A stretch of 27,811 bases of DNA, from positions 1 through 27,811 of the forward strand of contig DAITMF010000041.1 of NCBI GenBank assembly GCA_036835325.1, given 5' to 3'. The translations under genes and the position numbers were made by a program. Shown in pieces: positions 24,101 to 27,811 of this stretch; the first letter of the stretch is position 1, and every line of letters starts with the position of its first letter. This DNA is from CAMCHP01 sp036835325. Its GTDB lineage: Bacteria; Bacteroidota; Bacteroidia; Flavobacteriales_D; Sanyastnellaceae. The notes beneath the pieces were generated by a model, which did not search any database, was not told where the DNA came from, and saw only the letters and a program-made list of their open reading frames with translations.

Positions 24101-24713
24101 CGACGGGTTCTGCGATTGCGAAGGCACCGAGCCTACCGGCTGCACCGATGAAGACGCCTGCAACTACAACCCCGACGCCGGCTGCGACGACGGTTCATGC
24201 AGCTACGTAACACAAGCCGCCATCAGCGGTCCGCTTACGCCCGAGGTCTTCGTTGAAGTGCAGTACAGCTACCCGGCAACACCGGGCAGCAGCTACGCAT
24301 GGACGATCAACCCCGGTGTGATTGTTGCCGGCCAAAGTACAGCCAACGTAACGGCCATGTGGAGCGCTAGCGGTCCGGGCAGCATCACTGTGACCGAAAC
24401 CAACGCCGATGACTGTTTGGGCGATGCAGTCACGCTCACCACGGCCATCCTTCCGACCAACATTGGTGAAATCGATGGTGCGCGCATCGCAGTGTACCCA
24501 AACCCGGCATCAACTACACTCACCGTTGACCTCAAAGCGTTCAGCGACGGCGCCTTGGTGCAGCTGACCGACATGAGCGGCCGCACCTTGGTACTTGAAC
24601 GCATGAGCGGTTTGGCGACCATCGACGTATCGGCCTTTGCCGCCGGTGTGTACACCCTGTCGATCAATCCGGGCGAAGGCCAGATGCGGGTAAACGTGAT
24701 GGTGGTGCGGTAG
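21189..24713 (+). CDS. Large secreted S8 subtilisin-like peptidase with PA domain and T9SS type A sorting domain
   Basis: The ATG at 21189 (MKQHVLAFLSVIFAVSLSA, cleavage before Q20) is chosen over a GTG at 21075, giving 1174 residues. A propeptide (about 25-105) precedes an S8 domain (about 110-500). The catalytic His (NHGTNVAG, His216) and Ser (SGTSFATP, Ser388) are plain, but the position of the catalytic Asp in the usual 'viDtG' motif reads IIEGANMNHPDL, so Glu163 stands there. A protease-associated (PA) domain occupies about 780-900 (FSAKALNAQNEGAQALVIINN). Cys-rich GCTNPxACNY..CDDGSC and DECGVCGG repeats follow. The C-terminus (from about 1100, VYPNPASTTLTVDL ... GVYTLSI) is a T9SS type A sorting domain, so the product is exported across the outer membrane. 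It appears monocistronic. Confidence 0.93.
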   Translation: MKQHVLAFLSVIFAVSLSAQTPTEQAHFPGELIVMLEKGYDARTMTRVLSKATQGTVDLKVKQCLSKRGGIYLIGFDPTTLNENELFRNVFLTDGVKAVQYNYPVTMRETIPNDPEFNAQWHHRNTGQTGGTAGADVRTSEAWDITTGGQTAQNDDIVVCIIEGANMNHPDLAPNHWVNTQEIPNNGIDDDGNGYVDDYDGWNPGGNNDAIFNGNHGTNVAGMIGARGNNNLGAVGANWNVKMMVVTVGGLSTANVLASYGYAYEMRALYNETNGAQGAFVVATNSSWGIDNANPNNYAVWCAFYDTMGEAGILSCGATANNNVNVDVVGDMPTGCSSVYMVAVTATNHNDVRTFSGYGVQRIDVGAPGQNVRTTSGTNGYTTTSGTSFATPLTAGVIGLMYSIPCESFIQFVKTNPQGGADLVRDALFDGVDQIPNLQNEVATGGRINALNSINLLLADCNDNPCQPNVSSSVEADCANGGFSIDLVVSDNEFQLSYTIITTIDGEQPVIQFTNQPEGSFTLTGFAADDVVSVFVATSSLDDCNVLLTGINGSSIGFGCTNPNACNYDADAVCDDGSCINVSGWYPDADGDGFGDQTNTSPLCENPCDGNYIVTITGTGWLDEVSWTLTNNLGVVVLNGGPYGNTENGGSFSATVSSNAGPFAFFIETEGEFGDNTPTYTISTGDGAVLVSGTQAGDTNATITGINCAYVQNNLDCDDSNPDANPNSPDNCPPCVNPSVKVLTPIALAGLYNYSSAFDSNWAVDVSAVNIIAPAVVVNSGGTNGNLGCGALVNAAAVNGNIAVALRGTCQFSAKALNAQNEGAQALVIINNAPGIQAMVAGDVGGQITIPVIMLSQEDGNLLLAEMNAGNVLMFIGNDCEDDCFGTPGGTAFTDPCGNCVGGNTGIVSVTGCTNPEACNYNEFANCDDNSCAFEVDECGVCGGSGIPDGECDCDGNVLDECGVCGGDGIPDGFCDCEGTEPTGCTDEDACNYNPDAGCDDGSCSYVTQAAISGPLTPEVFVEVQYSYPATPGSSYAWTINPGVIVAGQSTANVTAMWSASGPGSITVTETNADDCLGDAVTLTTAILPTNIGEIDGARIAVYPNPASTTLTVDLKAFSDGALVQLTDMSGRTLVLERMSGLATIDVSAFAAGVYTLSINPGEGQMRVNVMVVR

Positions 24714-24750
24714 AGACGTCCTGTAGGGCGTCTCTACAGGGCGTGTCTAT
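24710..24750. repeat. Palindromic GTAGAGACG element overlapping the subtilase stop codon
   Basis: GTAGAGACG (24710-24718) and CGTCTCTAC (24729-24737) form a perfect 9-bp stem around a 10-base centre that is itself nearly symmetric (CCT/AGG). A second imperfect copy of the right arm (GGGCGTGTCTAT, 24739-24750) follows directly. The TAG stop of the subtilase is inside the left arm. Palindromes of the GTAGAGACG...CGTCTCTAC type are familiar short dispersed repeats in Bacteroidota and cyanobacteria. There is no T tract, so it is not a classical terminator, though the stem lies between converging genes. Confidence 0.7.
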
Positions 24751-24767
24751 ATGCTATGCAATCAGGG

Positions 24768-25874
24768 TTATTCTACCGCAAAAGCGATGCTCGATGTGTT
24801 GAGCACCAAACTCAGCGGCGGCAAGCCAGGATTCGCACTTACCGGGTACAACAGCAACTCCGTAGAAAAATCTAAGCTGTAGGTGGCCTCGCCGTTCTCG
24901 TTCGGTGCGTAATCTTCGGTGCCCAGCACACTGAAGTGCGCATTGGGCGACTGCGACGGTCCGCTGCAATCGGTCAACGAGCTGTAGCGCACTCCTGCCG
25001 GAGATGTGTAACGCAGCTCAACCACCGGGGCGTAGCTGCCAATCAAGTAGCCTTCCATGGGGGGTAAGGCACACTGTTCATCGAAAAAAGGGATGAACTG
25101 TTGAATCAAAAACGGCACCTGACCGCCAAACAAGGCATCGGTGTACAGCTCAACCGACATGCCGTTGTCTTGGTTTGACGGAACCACCAAGGGTATACCG
25201 CCGGGCTGGGTATACACAACGTCATCAATTACCCACTCTATTTCGGCATAGGCCGATGTAAACGCCGGTGGAAACAAGTTCGCAAAGCCTTCTTGGTCAA
25301 ACGTTCTCACCACGGTACCCCATTGGTAGGCAGGGTCGCAACCGATGAAGGGGATGAACTGCGCAATGATGCTGTTCGAGAAGCACTGCGGAGCTGCACC
25401 ACCAATGAAGACCGGTCCGCCCAAGTCGTCCAAACCAATGGTAAACGAAGTCGCTGTTTCGGCATTTCCACCTTGGGTAAACTGCACCTGCGAGCCGTCG
25501 ATGGTCGAAAATTCCATCTGAAGGTCAGTCGAATTCAAAACCAAACTTTGCTCACCCAAGGGCAAACTGTTAAAGCGGTCAATGAGCTGAACTCCAACGG
25601 CATTGTCAAAATGAATGCGTACACTCAAGGCCTCTTGACTGCTGCCGTCAAAACTGGCAATCTCGGCTTCAAAGAGTGCGCGGCCGCCGCTAAGGGTGCT
25701 GCTGCGCGTAAAAAGGTAGCGGCCATCGCCACCCGGACTGAAGTCAAACAGCGCGCCGTTGAGTGTGCCTGTGACGCTGAAACTCGGTGCGAGCACCGTG
25801 AGCTCTTGGGGCTCCTCTTTGGTGCAGCCCGCAGCAAAAAGTGCGATAAATACAAGTGTTGCCAGCTGTTTCAT
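24768..25874 (-). CDS. Putative lipoprotein, last gene of the sigma/anti-sigma operon
   Basis: This 368-residue protein has a lipoprotein signal (MKQLATLVFIALFAAGC, Cys17, then TKEEPQE). The remainder is beta-rich with alternating hydrophobic strands (SFSVTGTLNGALFDFSPGGDGRYLF, ALFEAEIASFDGSSQEALSVRIHF, TSFTIGLDDLGGPVFIGG) and ends in SLVLNTSSIAFAVE. Four or more cysteines in the second half could pair. No database family is recognised. Its ATG overlaps the preceding stop by 4 nt, so it is coupled to the anti-sigma-like gene and may be a target, a ligand-binding partner or a quality-control client of that signalling unit. The last is inference. Confidence 0.75.
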   Translation of the reverse strand: MKQLATLVFIALFAAGCTKEEPQELTVLAPSFSVTGTLNGALFDFSPGGDGRYLFTRSSTLSGGRALFEAEIASFDGSSQEALSVRIHFDNAVGVQLIDRFNSLPLGEQSLVLNSTDLQMEFSTIDGSQVQFTQGGNAETATSFTIGLDDLGGPVFIGGAAPQCFSNSIIAQFIPFIGCDPAYQWGTVVRTFDQEGFANLFPPAFTSAYAEIEWVIDDVVYTQPGGIPLVVPSNQDNGMSVELYTDALFGGQVPFLIQQFIPFFDEQCALPPMEGYLIGSYAPVVELRYTSPAGVRYSSLTDCSGPSQSPNAHFSVLGTEDYAPNENGEATYSLDFSTELLLYPVSANPGLPPLSLVLNTSSIAFAVE

Positions 25875-27160
25875 TTCAGTGCGTAGTTAAAGCGCATCAC
25901 CAAACGCGCGTTTCGAATGTTGTTGAATTCGTGCATGCGCCGCCAGCCGGTTGAGTACACGGCATCAAATGAGCTGCGGCGCGTTAGGCGGTAGCGGTAG
26001 CCCAGCTGCACATAACCATTCATCGAGGTGTAGCCTGTGCGGTAACCAAAATCGTTGCGCTCTTCAAGCACCGAAGTGCTGAAGGGCGTCACCTGCCGTT
26101 CTTGCAGTTGGTTGCGCGTAGTCAGCAGCATCTCCATGCCGGTGCCCACCACGAGGCCGTGGTGCTGGTTGAGGTCAATCACCACGCCCAAAGGCAAATC
26201 GACCATGTACAAACGGTCGGTCGAGATCAGCGTTGACGTATAGTTCAAACCAAAGCTGGCCTGCTCTTCGCGGTATTCTTTGCGCGAAAACACGTTGTTC
26301 ACCTGAAACAGCCCCACGCCGGTGCGCAACCAGGTGCGGTTGATTAGGCGGATTTCACCTGTGAGGCCTAGGGCAGGATCAACCACGCCGGTGCCCTTCA
26401 CCTTGCCATAGCCAAAGGCAAAGGTATTGCCCACATAGCCCACCAGGTTGTAGGTTTTGGCCGGTATCGGAAACCGCTTGCGCAGCTTTAGCTTGGGTGT
26501 AAGCAGCTCACCTGCTGTGCGCGCGTTCTTCACCGGTTGCAGCTTGAGCGGTGCCATGCGGTTCACCCCACCTGTTGGTGCTTGTTCTACCCACAAAATC
26601 GACGCGTTGTTCGCGATTTCGGGAAGTTTCACGGGGTTTTCGCCTTCGGCGGATGTGCGGCCTTGGTCGCTTTCAATGCTTGGATTCGATTCACCAACCG
26701 GTGCATTAACCACCGAACTTGCGCGGGTGTTCTCGCCTTCGGCGGATGCGCGGCCTTGGTCGCCGCTCGGTGCTGCAGCCGTGGCAGGCGACGTTGAGGG
26801 CAGGTTAGCTACGGCGCCCTCCTCCTCCTGTCGTTCAGTGGCGGTGGTGCGGGGTGCTTCATCGCTTGAAGTAGCTGCTTCAGCCAATGCCGATGCCGGA
26901 TCTGACGACACAAGGCTGTCTAAAACTTCAGCAAACTGCGCGCCGGTGGCCACGGCAGAGCTGCGTGGGATGTAGTCGGTTTGCTCATCCGTCCCCAAAA
27001 ACAAAACACCGAGAACAATGGCGGCCACCGTGGCGGTGCTCCACCACAGGATGGCCTTGCGGCGGCGCTTGCGCTGCGCAGCTTCGGCTTGCTCGAGAGC
27101 GCCCAAGGCGGCCTCCCAATCCGATTCGCGGAAATCCATATCGTTGTGTACGTCGTTCAT
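25871..27160 (-). CDS. Dual membrane-spanning anti-sigma-like protein (Dma-like): cytoplasmic tail, TM helix, disordered linker, OM barrel
   Basis: This 429-residue protein has no signal peptide. Residues 1-35 are a short charged segment (MDFRESDWEAALGALEQAE then QRKRRRK) suited to binding a sigma factor. One membrane helix follows (about 36-56, AILWWSTATVAAIVLGVLFLG) with positive-inside topology. Residues 57-235 are Ala/Ser/Pro/Glu-rich and probably disordered, with an internal repeat DQGRxSAEGEN (134-144 and 165-175). Residues 236-429 alternate in the way of an outer-membrane beta-barrel (YNLVGYVGNTFAFGYGKV, TWLRTGVGLFQVNNVF, GLVVGTGMEMLL, NGYVQLGYRYRL) and end in ARLVMRFNYALK. This order matches the Dma anti-sigma factors described in Bacteroides. 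It overlaps the sigma gene and the lipoprotein gene by 4 nt each. Confidence 0.82.
   Translation of the reverse strand: MNDVHNDMDFRESDWEAALGALEQAEAAQRKRRRKAILWWSTATVAAIVLGVLFLGTDEQTDYIPRSSAVATGAQFAEVLDSLVSSDPASALAEAATSSDEAPRTTATERQEEEGAVANLPSTSPATAAAPSGDQGRASAEGENTRASSVVNAPVGESNPSIESDQGRTSAEGENPVKLPEIANNASILWVEQAPTGGVNRMAPLKLQPVKNARTAGELLTPKLKLRKRFPIPAKTYNLVGYVGNTFAFGYGKVKGTGVVDPALGLTGEIRLINRTWLRTGVGLFQVNNVFSRKEYREEQASFGLNYTSTLISTDRLYMVDLPLGVVIDLNQHHGLVVGTGMEMLLTTRNQLQERQVTPFSTSVLEERNDFGYRTGYTSMNGYVQLGYRYRLTRRSSFDAVYSTGWRRMHEFNNIRNARLVMRFNYALK
26640..26763 (-). repeat. 31-bp direct repeat inside the linker of the Dma-like gene
   Basis: Copies at 26640-26670 and 26733-26763 differ at a single base and are offset by 93 bp, a whole number of codons. 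They encode the two DQGR[AT]SAEGEN segments of the periplasmic linker. Such in-frame repeats can expand or contract linker length by slippage or recombination. Confidence 0.85.
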
Positions 27161-27702
27161 GGCAGTTTCAGTTCAGGGGTGAGGAAACGCTGCAGGGCCT
27201 TGCGTGCTTCGCTGTAATGCCAGGCCGATGTGCCCTCGGTGATGCCGAGCATTTTGGCGATTTCGCGGTGCTTGTACCCGTCGATGGCATAGAGGTTGAA
27301 AACGCTGCGCGTGGTCGGGTTCAAGGTGTGGAGGTGGATTTGTACCACTTCTATGAGGTTGCTGCCGATGGCAGTATCGGCGCTGGGCGCGAACTCGTAA
27401 ACGGCCTCCTTCAATTCGATATGATCGGTGTAGAGCGAACGCTTGCGGAACGCGTCGACGATGGTGTTCACCGTGATGCTGCGCATCCAGGCGTTGAGCG
27501 AACGCTCGCCATCAAAATCGTTCAAGTTCAGCATAATTTTCGCAAAAGAGAGGTTGAGGACGTCAAGCGCTTCGTCGCGGTTGCGCGTATAGCGAAGGCA
27601 GATGCTCATCAAATAGGCGAAGTGGTGTTTGTAAAACACGTACTGTGCCTTTCGGTCGCGCTTCTTGCAGCGTTTGATGATATCGCTTTCGCTGTACTCC
27701 AT
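27157..27702 (-). CDS. ECF-type RNA polymerase sigma factor
   Basis: This 181-residue protein has region 2 at about residues 24-88 (YLMSICLRYTRNRDEALDVLNLSFAKIMLNL with the -10-binding helix SLNAWMRSITVNTIVDAFRKR) and region 4 at about 125-174 (LNPTTRSVFNLYAIDGYKHREIAKMLGITEGTSAWHYSEARKAL), with the short region 1.2/linker lengths of extracytoplasmic-function sigmas. The preceding segment (MEYSESDIIKRCKKRDRKAQYVFYKH) is the usual N-terminal helix of Bacteroidota members. It is the first gene of the three-gene operon and overlaps the Dma-like gene by 4 nt. It probably autoregulates the operon; its promoter would lie in or beyond the heptad repeats upstream. Confidence 0.95.
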   Translation of the reverse strand: MEYSESDIIKRCKKRDRKAQYVFYKHHFAYLMSICLRYTRNRDEALDVLNLSFAKIMLNLNDFDGERSLNAWMRSITVNTIVDAFRKRSLYTDHIELKEAVYEFAPSADTAIGSNLIEVVQIHLHTLNPTTRSVFNLYAIDGYKHREIAKMLGITEGTSAWHYSEARKALQRFLTPELKLP

Positions 27703-27710
27703 TCTTTTTT

Positions 27711-27784
27711 TAGACTCTGGACTTTAGAATCTAGATTCTAGACTTTAGACTTTAGAATTTAGACTTTAGACTTTAGACTTTAGA
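27711..27784. repeat. TAGACTT tandem heptad repeat (about 10.6 units)
   Basis: Ten heptads plus a TAGA remainder run in exact 7-bp register from 27711: five are exact TAGACTT, and the others (TAGACTC, TGGACTT, TAGAATC, TAGATTC, TAGAATT) differ by one or two bases. On the minus strand this reads AAGTCTA repeats ending only 8 bases upstream of the sigma factor ATG. Degenerate copies lie at the end nearest the gene and exact ones at the far end, consistent with growth by slippage. Confidence 0.95.
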
Positions 27785-27787
27785 TGC

Positions 27788-27811
27788 CGGGATCCCGACC
27801 TCTTCGAGGTC
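27788..27811. repeat. Palindromes at the window edge (probable cut-off inverted-repeat element)
   Basis: CGGGATCCCG (27788-27797) is a perfect 10-bp palindrome, and GACCTC / GAGGTC (27797-27802 and 27806-27811) form a 6-bp hairpin with a TTC loop that ends at the last base of the window. If the symmetry continues, the next bases should mirror CGGGATCCC, making one larger palindrome. That continuation is outside the window. Confidence 0.45.

Noticed and set aside
24710..24750. Bidirectional intrinsic terminator between the subtilase and the lipoprotein gene
   Set aside because: The stem is strong but neither side is followed by a T tract; it is better explained as a dispersed palindromic repeat, though some termination effect cannot be excluded.
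26887..27741. Plus-strand open frame of 284 codons opposite the sigma factor and the Dma-like gene
   Set aside because: Sigma factor regions 2 and 4 on the minus strand are unmistakable. The plus frame shows no motif and runs into the heptad repeat.
27711..27784. CRISPR array
   Set aside because: Units are 7 bp with no spacers and no cas gene is nearby; this is a simple tandem repeat.

Overview
The window looks like a chromosomal segment of a Bacteroidota bacterium, most likely Flavobacteriales-like, with moderately high GC. The evidence is a subtilisin-like exoprotease ending in a type A type IX secretion (T9SS) sorting domain, a TonB-dependent receptor with an N-terminal carboxypeptidase-regulatory-like domain, a TPR/transmembrane/LuxR-type regulator, the folP-cdaA gene pair, few Shine-Dalgarno sequences, and several lipoproteins with Bacteroidota-style signal peptides. 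No rRNA, tRNA, CRISPR array, transposase or phage gene was recognised. Gene density is high and no gap without a gene exceeds 300 bp; the largest are 7590-7853, 20984-21188, 14080-14269 and 19126-19280.

Layout. 1-1224: the tail of an unidentified gene, then a convergent choice-of-anchor L secreted protein with EF-hand/dockerin-like repeats. 1302-4164: a cobalamin/siderophore-type ABC importer in the order binding lipoprotein, permease, ATPase. 4154-5063 (minus): a DUF1599 protein and a DgkA-type lipid kinase. 5112-7589 (plus): folP, cdaA (c-di-AMP synthase) and a bile acid:sodium symporter family transporter, all with overlapping reading frames. 7590-9018: a decayed dockerin-like fragment, a terminator, rplS and cutC. 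9099-9741: an AT-richer HepT/MntA-type toxin-antitoxin pair. 9860-13524: a secreted serine hydrolase, then a two-gene unit of an SPFH protein with a GYF_2 domain plus a double zinc-ribbon membrane protein. 13654-19125 (minus): a small lipoprotein, then an apparent TonB receptor / acidic lipoprotein / beta-propeller phytase operon. 19304-20983 (minus): a membrane-anchored TPR-HTH regulator. 21189-24713: a large T9SS-exported subtilase. 24768-27702 (minus): an ECF sigma factor, an anti-sigma-like protein predicted to cross both membranes, and a lipoprotein, with every junction a 4-nt overlap. 27711-27811: a 7-bp tandem repeat and palindromes.

How genes work together. The phytase operon reads as a phosphate or inositol-phosphate scavenging unit: an outer-membrane TonB channel, a surface or periplasmic lipoprotein and a lipoprotein phytase. 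The sigma operon reads as a single-polypeptide signalling device in which an outer-membrane barrel is joined through a disordered periplasmic linker and one inner-membrane helix to a short cytoplasmic sigma-binding tail. This resembles the dual membrane-spanning anti-sigma (Dma) factors described in Bacteroides and is the most interesting system here.
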